Positions 16,646 through 25,276 of a stretch of DNA of 64,000 nucleotides are shown in pieces (positions within the stretch are counted from its first letter, which is position 1; every line of letters starts with the position of its first letter). The stretch is from assembly GCA_016721315.1 (NCBI GenBank), contig JADKIL010000003.1, forward strand, positions 62,001-126,000, in the 5' to 3' direction. Position numbers and translations under genes: made by a program. This stretch comes from Candidatus Villigracilis vicinus (GTDB lineage Bacteria > Chloroflexota > Anaerolineae > Anaerolineales > Villigracilaceae). The notes under the pieces were generated by a model, which was not told the DNA's origin, searched no databases, and saw nothing but the letters and a program-made list of their open reading frames with translations.

Positions 16646-17761
16646 ATGGATCACAGTAAGTTTAGAGTATATTCTTTGTTCCTCGTAATGTTCGTCTTTT
16701 TGGCAGCGTGCAATTCGCCCATCCCTGCCGCCCCCGAAACCTCGTCTGAAGGTGCAAACCCTATTGCAGCGGTTGAAAACCCTGCAGCAGCAACAGAAGC
16801 CCCAGCAGAAGCTTTGGAAGCAACAGAAGCAGCTCCTCCTGCCATTCAACATACCGATATTCCGGTTGGGTTGCCCGAAAAACAAAGCGGACAAGCTACA
16901 GACTTCAATTCCTCAAAAATCATCGAAACCAAAACCAATATCGGCGGCGATCGTTTTTCATTTGAGAAATTCGAGCGTCCGTTCAACGCAAACACCATGG
17001 ATGTGTATTATTCCGAGATCGATATCGTGAACACCCTTGTTTACCAGGATGATATCTGGATCTACGGCATCATTACCCTTAATCAACTTCAGGGGAATGG
17101 TGTAGAAAATGTCAAATATGCCATCGAATTGGATATAAATCTCGACGGTAAAGGTGATTGGCTGATTATCGCAAGCAAACCCGCTTCAACAGAATGGACC
17201 GTGGACGGAGTCCAAATTTATAAAGATGCCAACCAGGATGTGGGTGGCGAACAACCCATGTTGAGCGATAACATCCAATTCACAAGCGACGGGTTTGAAA
17301 CCAACATCTTTGATCAGGGACAAGGTGATGATGCAGATTCTGCCTGGGTACGCATCTCTCCAAATGACCCGAACACGATCGAATTCGCCCTCAAGCAAAC
17401 CGTTTTAGAATCACCGAAGAAATATCTTATCAACATGTGGGCTGGTACAAATCTTATTGACCCCGCCTTCTTTGATATCAGTGATAAATTCACACACGAG
17501 CAGGCAGGCGCTGCAGATTCCGGGTTGAATATTTTTTACCCTATTAAGGAAGTCGCTGAGATCGATAACTCCTGCCGTATGGCAGTTGGGTTCCAACCTA
17601 CTGGGAAAGAACCTGGGTTATGCACAACGTTCTCCCCCATCATAAATGATCCGCTTGCTCCGTCTGGTGGTAGTTCAACAGGCTGTGTAGTCAAGTCTTG
17701 TAATTCTTCATACGTATGGAACGACAGTTCATGCTCCTGCGATTACATAGGACCTAAATAA
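16646..17761 (+). CDS. Secreted lipoprotein with Cys-rich tail, paralogue 2
   Basis: 371 residues with a signal peptide ending in the lipobox LAAC (about Cys26). An Ala/Glu-rich linker follows (about 27-70). The remaining domain matches paralogue 1 over its full length: GGDRF, ERPFN..MDVYY.EIDIV, WTVDGVQI, INMWAGTNL and FTHE.AGAAD are shared, as is the C-terminal block NSCRMAVGFQPTGKEPGLC. The terminal Cys pattern (CVVKSC...CSCD) is kept. AGGAGAAAAAA precedes the ATG. The strong conservation of acidic turns and cysteines suggests an extracellular folded domain under selection; the role is unknown. Confidence 0.85.
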   Translation: MDHSKFRVYSLFLVMFVFLAACNSPIPAAPETSSEGANPIAAVENPAAATEAPAEALEATEAAPPAIQHTDIPVGLPEKQSGQATDFNSSKIIETKTNIGGDRFSFEKFERPFNANTMDVYYSEIDIVNTLVYQDDIWIYGIITLNQLQGNGVENVKYAIELDINLDGKGDWLIIASKPASTEWTVDGVQIYKDANQDVGGEQPMLSDNIQFTSDGFETNIFDQGQGDDADSAWVRISPNDPNTIEFALKQTVLESPKKYLINMWAGTNLIDPAFFDISDKFTHEQAGAADSGLNIFYPIKEVAEIDNSCRMAVGFQPTGKEPGLCTTFSPIINDPLAPSGGSSTGCVVKSCNSSYVWNDSSCSCDYIGPK

Positions 17762-17784
17762 ACTACATTCTTTAATTGTTTCGA

Positions 17785-17815
17785 AACACCTGCAATTTTA
17801 TTTGCAGGTGTTTTC
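17785..17815 (+). terminator. Terminator after lipoprotein paralogue 2
   Basis: AACACCTGCAA (17785-17795) and TTGCAGGTGTT (17802-17812) with a TTTTAT loop, then TTCTC. Confidence 0.88.
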
Positions 17816-17854
17816 TCTTGGGGGCGAAAGGTGATTCCAAAAAACACCCTATAA

Positions 17855-17932
17855 CCATCCATATGGATGGAAAAATCTTGACAAATTCAAAAAAAACAAC
17901 TAAAATAATCCAATAACCATCCATACAGATGG
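17855..17932 (+). promoter_or_regulatory. RHH-gene promoter flanked by two operator palindromes
   Basis: A perfect 16-bp palindrome, CCATCCATATGGATGG (17855-17870), ends 7 bp before the -35. A near copy, CCATCCATACAGATGG (17917-17932), covers the start of transcription. Between them is TTGACA (17878-17883), a 17-bp spacer and TAAAAT (17901-17906). The operator centres are 62 bp apart. Confidence 0.85.
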
Positions 17933-17947
17933 TAAAAGGAGAGTATT

Positions 17948-18340
17948 ATGACTGACACTGAAAAAATCACTATTAATTTAGGGGCGATTGACCTTGGGAA
18001 GGTCGACCTGCTTGTAGAGCAGGGGCATTACTCGAACCGCACAGATTTCATTCGTTCTGCGATCCGTTCGCAGCTGGATAAGCACGTAGTTGAAGTTCAA
18101 CAGGCTATAACCCGCCACTCATTCGGGGTGGGTGCTTTTTTCCACAGCATCAAGGATTTTGAGCGTTACAAATCTAAAAGTGAGAAGATCAAGGTAGATG
18201 TGCTTGGGGTATACCGAATCCCAGATGATGTGCCTGTTTCCCTCGCTTTGGAAGTAGTAGAGTCAATCAAGGTCTTTGGAATTTTTAATGTAAGAACCGA
18301 GTTGAAAGATGCCCTGACAAAAGCCGGAAAAATTTTGTAA
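17948..18340 (+). CDS. Ribbon-helix-helix (CopG/NikR-type) transcriptional regulator
   Basis: 130 residues. The N-terminal RHH fold is clear: a basic-free beta-strand KITINLGAIDLG (6-17), a first helix KVDLLVEQGH, the turn YSNRT, and a second helix DFIRSAIRSQLDKH (up to about 46). The C-terminal part (about 60-130) ends VFGIFNVRTELKDALTKAGK and may be a sensing or oligomerisation domain; it lacks the His/Cys nickel ligands of NikR. GGAGAG lies upstream of the ATG. Two matching palindromes surround its promoter, so it very likely represses itself. No partner gene follows; a terminator lies about 90 nt after the stop. Confidence 0.85.
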   Translation: MTDTEKITINLGAIDLGKVDLLVEQGHYSNRTDFIRSAIRSQLDKHVVEVQQAITRHSFGVGAFFHSIKDFERYKSKSEKIKVDVLGVYRIPDDVPVSLALEVVESIKVFGIFNVRTELKDALTKAGKIL

Positions 18341-18432
18341 TAGATCTCTTGCATATAGGCAGGCTTGCAGCCTAAGATCCCTGACAAATGGTGGGGTGAA
18401 AAACTGCTCTACATGTTAGAAAATGTCTAATA

Positions 18433-18473
18433 AAAAATCCCGCACCTTTGATTTGTAAAGGTACGGGATTTTT
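18433..18473 (+). terminator. Intrinsic terminator downstream of the RHH regulator
   Basis: AATCCCG-ACCTTT pairs with AAAGGT-CGGGATT (one mismatch), flanked by A and T runs. The interval from here to 18569 holds no gene that I can support. Confidence 0.85.
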
Positions 18474-18569
18474 ATAAATTTAAGCACTCCCCATTTTTGT
18501 AAGACACCTTCCTTGGGAGAGGGAGGGTGGGGTTTGGAGAATGGAGAAAATCCATTGGTAGGTAGCAAC

Positions 18570-18610
18570 TTGAGTCCCCCCCCCCCCCACAAAACCAAAT
18601 CATTTATAAT
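18570..18610 (+). promoter_or_regulatory. Promoter with a 13-C tract in the spacer
   Basis: TTGAGT at 18570-18575, then 13 consecutive C (18576-18588), 16 more bases, and a perfect TATAAT at 18605-18610. The spacer is 29 bp, too long for normal promoter use. The -10 ends 9 nt before the ATG at 18620, so the mRNA would be leaderless. Confidence 0.5.
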
Positions 18611-18619
18611 AACCGGGTT

Positions 18620-20518
18620 ATGTCAAATAAACTAAACAGCAATACTTATATAGAAAAGATCCCCCCGCGTATCTGGCAAACTCTTTGTCTGGGCGTTTCC
18701 ATACTCGTTTTCATTTTAATTCTCGTCAACCGCTCTCCGTTTCTATTGCGTCCGGTCAGTATGGCATTGCGGCTGGGTTTTGGCATGGTTATTCCATTGG
18801 CAGGGCTGGTCATGTATGCCGCTTTCCGTATTCCTGGGCGCTATGGTGAGTTGTTCGCACTGACGGCAACAATGGCATTGTTTGCCTTGGGGCTGGCGGG
18901 TTTATGGGCTTCCGGGAACACCCAATCTGTTGTACTAAATGGATTGATCCCTCTAACGGATGCAGTCGGGTACTATACCGATGCGACCCGCTTGCAATAC
19001 GGTGTAGATGTATCAAACTTCACAGCCATGCGTCCATTCTTTGCGGGGCTGCTTTCTTTCTTTCTCCGCCTCACAGGCAGGAACTTAATGGTCACTGTGG
19101 GCATATTTACCGCCATTGCCGGTTTTGCCAGCTATCTGGCTAGCCGTGAAATCCAGAAGACCCACGGCACAGAGCTTGCAGTCTTTTTCCTGATACTCAC
19201 CTTTTTGTATTACCGCCATCACAGCGGCACGACCATGTCTGAATCGCTGGGCGTGTCGGTTAGCCTGCTTGGCATCGCCTTGATCTGGAAAGGGATCTCC
19301 GATCAAAAAGAATGGACCACCTTGTTCGGGGTCGGTGTGATCGCCCTGGCGCTGAACATCCGCCCAGGTGCCATGTTCGTCCTGCCTGCCCTGCTTTTAT
19401 GGGGCGGATGGATTTTCAGAGGACAGGGAAAATTCTCCTATAAATTCTTCCTATGGGGGTCCGCGATCATTCTTTTCGTTTTTTACGCCAACAACAAAAT
19501 GATCGACTTTGTCGCTGGTCCAAGCGGCATTGCGTTTGAAAATTTTTCATGGGCATTCTACGGTTTGGCAGCAGGCGGACGATCCTGGAGATATGTCTTT
19601 GAGGCGCAGCCAAACGCAAAAGATTCAGCTGAGATATATAGACTTGCCTTTGAACTGATTCGCAATAACCCCTCTCTCATTATCTCTGGCGCACTCTTCT
19701 ACTGGAAAATGTTCTTTTCAAGCACCTGGTACAACGCATACGCTTTTGTAGCAGGGGAAAATTATCTCGTCAACGAAATAGCCCGCTGGGGAATGTATAT
19801 CCTCAGCGCGCTAGGCATATTTAAATGGTTCAGAAACTTTCGGGATGCAACCGCCAGTCTGGCCGTGTTGGGTGCGCTGGGAGTACTGGCATCTGTCCCC
19901 TTTGTGCCGCCTACAGATGCTTATCGCGTACGCCTCTATGCAGCAACGATTCCCTTCTTCATACTGCTGCCCGGAATGGGATTGTCCTTCCTGCAAGAAA
20001 AAATGCCAGTCAATTTCCTCAAACCTCACCTTAAATCAACGCCGGGAAATTTTCCCCTCACTACGATTTCGGCATCTCTTGTCGTTCTCATCCTCGTTGC
20101 TCCGATATACACAAAAACGACAGGCGCGCTTCCCACCCCGCCCGAAACTGTCTGCCCGCCCAATATGGATACCTTCTTTGCAAGCTTCGACAAAGGCACC
20201 TCGATCAATATCCACCGGGAAAACGAAGTATTCCTAGACTGGATGCCAGACTTTCACATCAGCGGCTTCCGCCGCAACGCGCACAGCCTCCCTGAGATCA
20301 GCCTCACCATAATCATGGAATCCATAAGACCATCGAATACTCTTTTCTACACGATCGACCTTCAAACCAATCAACAATCTTTTGTGATCATTGAAACTGA
20401 GATGCTGCCCCAACCGGGGTCGCTGATGCAGGTTTGCGGTGAATTGGTCTTTGACGCAGAAGTATCATCCTATTCCTTCTTTTACGTGGACGAGGTCCTC
20501 TCCGTCTGGAAACCGTAG
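18620..20518 (+). CDS. Polytopic membrane protein, glycosyltransferase-like (unassigned)
   Basis: 632 residues with about 11-13 hydrophobic segments between residues 20 and 500, then a soluble C-terminal part of about 130 residues. The arrangement (many membrane helices, an early extracytoplasmic acidic loop with TDAVGYYTDATRL near 112-125, and a later RPGAMF motif) resembles polyprenyl-phosphate-dependent GT-C glycosyltransferases such as the ArnT/PMT group, but I see no diagnostic motif. The start follows a TATAAT by 9 nt and there is no Shine-Dalgarno sequence. The poly-C tract in the promoter suggests variable expression. tRNA-Ser follows. Confidence 0.75.
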   Translation: MSNKLNSNTYIEKIPPRIWQTLCLGVSILVFILILVNRSPFLLRPVSMALRLGFGMVIPLAGLVMYAAFRIPGRYGELFALTATMALFALGLAGLWASGNTQSVVLNGLIPLTDAVGYYTDATRLQYGVDVSNFTAMRPFFAGLLSFFLRLTGRNLMVTVGIFTAIAGFASYLASREIQKTHGTELAVFFLILTFLYYRHHSGTTMSESLGVSVSLLGIALIWKGISDQKEWTTLFGVGVIALALNIRPGAMFVLPALLLWGGWIFRGQGKFSYKFFLWGSAIILFVFYANNKMIDFVAGPSGIAFENFSWAFYGLAAGGRSWRYVFEAQPNAKDSAEIYRLAFELIRNNPSLIISGALFYWKMFFSSTWYNAYAFVAGENYLVNEIARWGMYILSALGIFKWFRNFRDATASLAVLGALGVLASVPFVPPTDAYRVRLYAATIPFFILLPGMGLSFLQEKMPVNFLKPHLKSTPGNFPLTTISASLVVLILVAPIYTKTTGALPTPPETVCPPNMDTFFASFDKGTSINIHRENEVFLDWMPDFHISGFRRNAHSLPEISLTIIMESIRPSNTLFYTIDLQTNQQSFVIIETEMLPQPGSLMQVCGELVFDAEVSSYSFFYVDEVLSVWKP

Positions 20519-20522
20519 AAAC

Positions 20523-20550
20523 TTGCCTATCCGGAAACACATGGTATAAT
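20523..20550 (+). promoter_or_regulatory. Promoter for tRNA-Ser
   Basis: TTGCCT (20523-20528), a 16-bp spacer and TGGTATAAT (20542-20550), an extended -10. The tRNA starts 18 nt after it. Confidence 0.75.
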
Positions 20551-20568
20551 GTCGGTCGCTTTTGATTT

Positions 20569-20658
20569 GGAGAGGTCGCGTAGTCTGGCTTAGCGCGCAC
20601 GCTTGGAAAGCGTGTAACCCACAAAGGTTCGCGGGTTCGAATCCCGCCCTCTCCGCCA
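20569..20658 (+). tRNA. tRNA-Ser (anticodon GGA)
   Basis: Acceptor GGAGAGG pairs with CCTCTCC. The anticodon arm CACGC-TTGGAAA-GCGTG gives anticodon GGA. A long variable arm and GGTTCGAATCC T-loop are present. Discriminator G and CCA (20656-20658) are encoded. Confidence 0.97.
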
Positions 20659-20665
20659 GAAGAGT

Positions 20666-20694
20666 AACGCCCCCTTTTCCAGGGGCGTTTTTTT
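20666..20694 (+). terminator. Terminator of tRNA-Ser
   Basis: AACGCCCC and GGGGCGTT with a short loop, then seven T. Confidence 0.93.
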
Positions 20695-20717
20695 ATTAAT
20701 TACCATAGAGGTATCCT

Positions 20718-21323
20718 GTGTTCAATCCCATTGAATATTTCATCAAGAACATTTCCTGGTACGATCCGATCTACAACATTGCCTGGGTGTTGTTCATGGT
20801 GTATGCACTCACCCTGCCCCCGCTTACTCTGCTTCTCTTTCATAAAAATCAGCAACTAAATCTCATTCTACCGCCATTAACATGGGGTTATCAACGCCGC
20901 ACATATTCACATCTGATTGGAGCAGCATTTGTAGTTTTCTCCTTCAGGCTGATACCATACTGGGTTTTCAATGACAAGATCCTGCATTTTCTAGGCGGTG
21001 GAATCGCCATCGCCCTGGTGTATGAATACTTTGTTTTAAACTTCAATCTCCAATACGGAGATGGAGTGATCAGCCTTCGAAGCACACAGAACAGCAAAGC
21101 AGGGTACCTGGTCGCAAATCTTTTCCTGATTGCTTTCTTTTCCTCCTTTTTCAGCGTTTTCTCTGAGCTTTACGAATTCGTTTCCAAATATGTTGCCGGA
21201 TACCAATTCGATAGCAGCGGGTTCGATACCTGGCTGGATATTCTTGCCAACATCACAGGCGCATTTTTTGGATACTTGCTCATATGGTTCTGGAAATATG
21301 CAACAAAAAAGACCCGATCGTGA
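20718..21323 (+). CDS. Membrane protein of the DUF2238 (YjdF-like) type
   Basis: 201 residues, four to six membrane segments. The conserved points of this family are visible: DKILHFLGGG (about 89-98), a helix with SELYEF (about 154-159), then DTWLDILANITGAFFGYLL at the end. The role of the family is unknown. The start is GTG with AGAGG 6 nt upstream. It follows the tRNA-Ser terminator and converges on the ACIII operon. Confidence 0.7.
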   Translation: MFNPIEYFIKNISWYDPIYNIAWVLFMVYALTLPPLTLLLFHKNQQLNLILPPLTWGYQRRTYSHLIGAAFVVFSFRLIPYWVFNDKILHFLGGGIAIALVYEYFVLNFNLQYGDGVISLRSTQNSKAGYLVANLFLIAFFSSFFSVFSELYEFVSKYVAGYQFDSSGFDTWLDILANITGAFFGYLLIWFWKYATKKTRS

Positions 21324-21337
21324 GACCGGGTCTTTTT
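21305..21337. terminator. Bidirectional terminator between the DUF2238 gene and the ACIII operon
   Basis: AAAAAAGACCCG and CGGGTCTTTTT flank a 10-nt loop. It overlaps the last codons of the plus-strand gene and lies 14 nt from the end of the minus-strand operon. Confidence 0.85.
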
Positions 21338-21350
21338 GAAAATCTTTCGA

Positions 21351-22010
21351 CTAAGGCTTCGGTGTTGCTTTCGCATCAGGAAGCGGAGTTCCTGCATACA
21401 CCATCAGTCCGGAAGAAAGCGCCTCATCATGACCTGGGACATCAGCCTTGGTTTCAGCAAGGAACTGATACAACAGGGACGATGTCCACTTTCCACCGCC
21501 AAGGATGTCCGTCCCCTTGGGAGCGTCATCTGCACGGCGTGATCCGGCGATGATACCATCATAGCTGCTCAGGTCCAGTTGTGCAGGGGAAACAGCCAGT
21601 GTCACAGAGTGACAAGAGACACAGGAGAGCGAGCCCGAATACCAAAGGTTGGCTTGAGTGAAAAGAGGCGAAACATCCGCAAATGTAGCTTCGCAGGAAA
21701 TACCATTCGCGTCCGTGAACTCAAAAACTTCGGTCTTGGATGAACCAGCTTCAACCCATGCACCCACCAGCTCCACCCCAGCGACATGACACTTATCTGG
21801 GTCAACCGATGCGCTGGATGCGATCTCCATGGCAGGCAAAGTGGCAGGGATCATGGTTGGGATCGGTGTACGTGCCACGGCGAGTTCTCCACGTTTACAG
21901 GAAAACGACAAACCACAAGCATTTACAAAAACGATCCCCACCCAAATGAACACGCCGACAAGGAAAACTGCCACCGCGCCGAAAATATATTTTTTTACAT
22001 CATCTTTCAT
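21351..22010 (-). CDS. Membrane-anchored monohaem cytochrome c, last gene of the ACIII operon
   Basis: 219 residues. An N-terminal membrane helix (about 8-30) anchors an extracytoplasmic part with one haem-c motif, CVSCHS (about residues 129-134). Methionine in SGLMVYAG near the C-terminus could be the sixth ligand. Additional cysteines occur at CGLSFSC, CHV and ISCEA. It begins 11 nt after the ActE-like gene and ends the operon, so it is probably an accessory subunit or electron acceptor of complex III. It does not correspond to one of the standard Act subunits that I can name. Confidence 0.75.
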   Translation of the reverse strand: MKDDVKKYIFGAVAVFLVGVFIWVGIVFVNACGLSFSCKRGELAVARTPIPTMIPATLPAMEIASSASVDPDKCHVAGVELVGAWVEAGSSKTEVFEFTDANGISCEATFADVSPLFTQANLWYSGSLSCVSCHSVTLAVSPAQLDLSSYDGIIAGSRRADDAPKGTDILGGGKWTSSLLYQFLAETKADVPGHDEALSSGLMVYAGTPLPDAKATPKP

Positions 22011-22021
22011 TTTGTCCCTCC

Positions 22022-22573
22022 CTACTCCGCCGCTTTGAGGGTGCGAAGATAATTGACAACATCCCAGCGTTCACGAATGGTCAAGTTTTCATTCAGCGGC
22101 GGCATTTGACCAGAGAACTGCACTTCTGGAAACAGCGTGTTGTTGGGATTCCAAATGCCGTAGGAAATGGTCAGGAACATGCTGCCATCCGATTTGGCTT
22201 GCACAACTTCGCTGGTCAGGTCGGCAGGCTTCTTTTTGACGAGAAACGCCGCCACGGTACCATTCCCTTGCGCTGTATCGCCGTGGCACATCAGGCAGTG
22301 GATTTGATACAACTGGGCGCCACGCGCAATGGATGCCTCATCAGCCTCCACAGGGTTCACAGGTTCACCCATACCAGGCAGGTAGGCAACACCATCCACT
22401 GGGACAGACTGCGCAGGAACTGCAAGCGGTTTTTCCTGGTCGTCAAAGGATTCCTGGATTTCCATAAATACAACCCAGTCAACTTTGATAACGTCAAAGG
22501 CAAAGATCATTAGACCAGCAACAAGGACGGCAAGAACAGCAAATACAACAAGGAGTTGTTTGAAGAGTCTCAT
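22022..22573 (-). CDS. actE: Alternative complex III subunit ActE-like, monohaem cytochrome c
   Basis: 183 residues with an N-terminal membrane segment (about 7-28) and a class I cytochrome c domain: GAQLYQIHCLMCHGDTAQGNG carries the CLMCH haem motif, and SGQMPPLNENL with a distal Met gives the axial ligand. ActE takes electrons from the pentahaem subunit. The start overlaps the actD stop by 4 nt (ATGA), so translation is coupled. Confidence 0.85.
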   Translation of the reverse strand: MRLFKQLLVVFAVLAVLVAGLMIFAFDVIKVDWVVFMEIQESFDDQEKPLAVPAQSVPVDGVAYLPGMGEPVNPVEADEASIARGAQLYQIHCLMCHGDTAQGNGTVAAFLVKKKPADLTSEVVQAKSDGSMFLTISYGIWNPNNTLFPEVQFSGQMPPLNENLTIRERWDVVNYLRTLKAAE

Positions 22574-23109
22574 AAGTGTTGCGCCTCCGCAGGCTTCACG
22601 GATTCAGCGCCAAGTTTTTTCAAGGCGTCCGTGATCTTCTTTTCTTCCACATGCGGGCACTCGACAAAAATCGCGATCTTGCCGTCGCTGATCTCAGGTA
22701 CATATTTCATCGGGCGGTAATTAGGAAAGAAACTGTCAAGGAATACGCCGAGGAAAGTGGAGAGTAGCATGCCAAGCATGGTCAATTCGAATAACACGAC
22801 CACAGTGGGAGGACCCGGAACAAACGCCTGAGTACTCACTTGGATCGGGTAAGGATACAGGTACGGGGATATGTAGGCAAGGAAAAAGCCCGCTGCAAAC
22901 CCCAAGAGTGCGCCGCCCATGGCAATGCGCGGCACGTTCGTCCACTGACGCGGACGCCCAAGCATCGCTTCGGTAACCGGGACGCCAGAAATCACGTTCA
23001 TGCAGTCATCGTGAACGCCCATGGCGCGGAGTTGTTCAACAGCATCCGCAGCAGGAGCGAGGTCCGAGAAGACCGCGAGTAGATCGACAACTTTAGATTC
23101 TTCAGTCAT
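22570..23109 (-). CDS. actD: Alternative complex III subunit ActD (DUF3341)
   Basis: 179 residues with two central membrane helices (about 70-90 and 104-126). The family features are present: VFSDLAPAADAVEQLRAMG near the N-terminus, GRPRQWTNVPRIAMGGALLGF before the first helix, and the ferredoxin-like C-terminal region FVECPHVEEKKITDALKKLGAESV. ActD is a peripheral/membrane subunit of quinol:electron-acceptor oxidoreductase. It is 9 nt from actC and overlaps actE. Confidence 0.9.
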   Translation of the reverse strand: MTEESKVVDLLAVFSDLAPAADAVEQLRAMGVHDDCMNVISGVPVTEAMLGRPRQWTNVPRIAMGGALLGFAAGFFLAYISPYLYPYPIQVSTQAFVPGPPTVVVLFELTMLGMLLSTFLGVFLDSFFPNYRPMKYVPEISDGKIAIFVECPHVEEKKITDALKKLGAESVKPAEAQHL

Positions 23110-23118
23110 CGCATCCTC

Positions 23119-24546
23119 CTATTCAAGTTCGCTGACCGAAACAACGGTCTCGCGTCCAAATTTCTTGAGTTCGTGCGCCATCTGACCTTCCTGCACTTCC
23201 CAAACCGGGATGAGCGGGATCAGTTTGGATGCCGCCATATAAAGCAGGATGAAGAAGGCAACTGTACCAATGCCCATGGGGACTTCGATGCCTGGTGTGT
23301 ACATACGCCAAGTGAAGGGCATGCGGTTGATGGTAACAGAGACCGGAACGATAATATAGCGTTCAAACCACATACCTACATTGATGATCAAGCCCACAAC
23401 AGTGATCGCCCAGGGGGTGGCGCGCCATTTGGGGTTCCACAAGATCGCCCAGGGAACAACAATGTTACAGAACAGCATGCCAAACCACATCCAACCAAGG
23501 GGACCAGCTTCATGGAAATGCAGCAACTGCTGGGTCCACTTGTCGCCGCCATACCACTGCACCATGTAATCGTTGAAGAAGAAGTACGCCCATGCCATGG
23601 AGATGATGAGCATAAGTTTGCCAATGGCATCGAAATGCTCGCCACGCACAAAGTATTTCATGTGCTTCATGGTGCCGCGGATCACAGCCAACACGACCGC
23701 AGCTGCGCCCATACCGGAGTGCAAAGCACCCACAATGAAGTACGGACCGAAGATGGTGGAAGACCAGCCGGGGCGGGTGGCAGCGGCAAAGTCCCAAGAC
23801 ACGATGGTGTGAACAGAGAACATGACCGGGATGATCGCAAAGGCGAAAATGTTCATCGCATTGCGCAGGTGGGTCCATTCTCCTTCTGTACCACGGAAAC
23901 CAAGAGCAAGGATCTTATAGAAATTCTTGCGCCAGCCAGTGGAGCGGTCGCGTGCCATTGCTACATCAGGGATGAGCGGCAGGAAGAGGTACATGGTGGA
24001 AGACAGCAGATAAGTTGTGATCGCGAGCAAATCCCAGGTAAGTGGTGAATGCAGGTTGGGCCACAATAAGCGCTGGTTGGGGTACGGCATGAGCCAGTAG
24101 AAGATCCACACACGACCCATGTGCATGAAGATACTGAAACCAGCCTGCACCAAACCAAAGGTAGTCATCAATTCTGCGGCGCGGGTGAACGGACGGCGGA
24201 ACTCTGCCCTAAACACACGCAAGATCGCGGAGATGAATGTACCGGCATGACTGATACCGATCCAGAACACGGTGTTGACGAGGAAGATACCCCAATAATC
24301 AGGGCGCATCACACCGGCTTCACCCTGACCTTTTGCGATCAGGACACCCCATTTATAGAACAGAAAGTAGACTACAACGAAAGCCAGGAAACCAAAGATC
24401 ACCCAGAATTTCCATGTGGGGGGTTCCATCATGGATTCCATGACCATTTCGTTCATTCGACCGCGGGGAAGCGGGTCTAACATGAGGTGCTTTTCGCGGA
24501 GATGCTCTTCGTGAGAGTGCTCCGCGTGATGTTTATTGTCTGACAT
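23119..24546 (-). CDS. actC: Alternative complex III subunit ActC (NrfD-like quinol subunit)
   Basis: 475 residues with about ten membrane helices, the NrfD/PsrC fold. Recognisable features are the N-terminal cytoplasmic stretch rich in His and acidic residues, GISHAGTFISAILRVFRAEFRRP, HTIVSWDFA and GPYFIVGALHSGMGAA, and VQWYGGDKW. ActC binds menaquinol and is thought to transfer protons. It lies 2 nt after the iron-sulfur subunit gene. It is the only NrfD-type gene in the window, so the second one (ActF) of classical ACIII is absent here. Confidence 0.94.
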   Translation of the reverse strand: MSDNKHHAEHSHEEHLREKHLMLDPLPRGRMNEMVMESMMEPPTWKFWVIFGFLAFVVVYFLFYKWGVLIAKGQGEAGVMRPDYWGIFLVNTVFWIGISHAGTFISAILRVFRAEFRRPFTRAAELMTTFGLVQAGFSIFMHMGRVWIFYWLMPYPNQRLLWPNLHSPLTWDLLAITTYLLSSTMYLFLPLIPDVAMARDRSTGWRKNFYKILALGFRGTEGEWTHLRNAMNIFAFAIIPVMFSVHTIVSWDFAAATRPGWSSTIFGPYFIVGALHSGMGAAAVVLAVIRGTMKHMKYFVRGEHFDAIGKLMLIISMAWAYFFFNDYMVQWYGGDKWTQQLLHFHEAGPLGWMWFGMLFCNIVVPWAILWNPKWRATPWAITVVGLIINVGMWFERYIIVPVSVTINRMPFTWRMYTPGIEVPMGIGTVAFFILLYMAASKLIPLIPVWEVQEGQMAHELKKFGRETVVSVSELE

Positions 24547-24548
24547 GT

Positions 24549-25274
24549 TTACCCTCCCTTGAAGTAGGTCACGTTGGGAAGCGTGCCAAGTTCTTCAAGA
24601 TGTTTGACGCCATGACTCTTGTGTGCCAGTTGTGAAACCAGCGACTCGGGATTGTCAACGCGTCCGAAAACGATCGCGTTGGCAGGGCAAGCCTGAGCGC
24701 AAGCGGTGGTAAATTCACCATCCGCTACTTCGCGTCCTTCGGCTTTGGCTGTATCTTGCGCCTTGTGAATACGCTGGATACAGAAGGTGCATTTCTCCAT
24801 CACACCCATGCGGCGAACTGTCACATCCGGGTTGAGTTGGTTGTTCAAAGGTTCGGGGCGTTGGTAATCACGCCAGTTGAAGGCACGCACCTGGTACGGA
24901 CAGTTGTTCGCGCAATAACGCGTACCCACACAGCGGTTATACACCTGCAGGTTCAACTGTTCCGCCTGTGAATGGACGGTGGCGAACGCCGGGCAGACCG
25001 GTTCGCAGGTGGCATGACCACACTGCTGGCATAACATAGGCTGCTGGGAGGTCATCTTGATCTCTGGATATTCACCCTCCCAGAAACGTTCGATGCGGAT
25101 CCAGTGCATGGAGCGACCATAACCAGAGTCTTCTTCGCCGACAAAGGAGATATTGTTTTCCATCGCACAGGCGGCTACACAAGCCTGACAACCCGTGCAG
25201 ATATCCTGATTAATGACCATGCCCCACTTGCCGGTCTCTTCGGTGCTCATTTTGATTTCTTCGGGTCTAATCAT
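24549..25274 (-). CDS. actB2: Alternative complex III iron-sulfur subunit (ActB2 part)
   Basis: 241 residues, a DmsB/NrfC-type ferredoxin protein. Four cysteine clusters are visible: CTGCQACVAAC, CQQCGHATCEPVC, CVGTRYCANNC and CTFC...CAQAC, enough for four iron-sulfur centres. It carries electrons from the quinol subunit toward the haem chain. In many ACIII operons this part is fused to the molybdopterin-like protein as ActB; here it is a separate gene overlapping the previous stop region by 2-3 nt spacing. GGAG upstream supports the start at 25274. Confidence 0.92.
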   Translation of the reverse strand: MIRPEEIKMSTEETGKWGMVINQDICTGCQACVAACAMENNISFVGEEDSGYGRSMHWIRIERFWEGEYPEIKMTSQQPMLCQQCGHATCEPVCPAFATVHSQAEQLNLQVYNRCVGTRYCANNCPYQVRAFNWRDYQRPEPLNNQLNPDVTVRRMGVMEKCTFCIQRIHKAQDTAKAEGREVADGEFTTACAQACPANAIVFGRVDNPESLVSQLAHKSHGVKHLEELGTLPNVTYFKGG

Positions 25275-25276
25275 GA

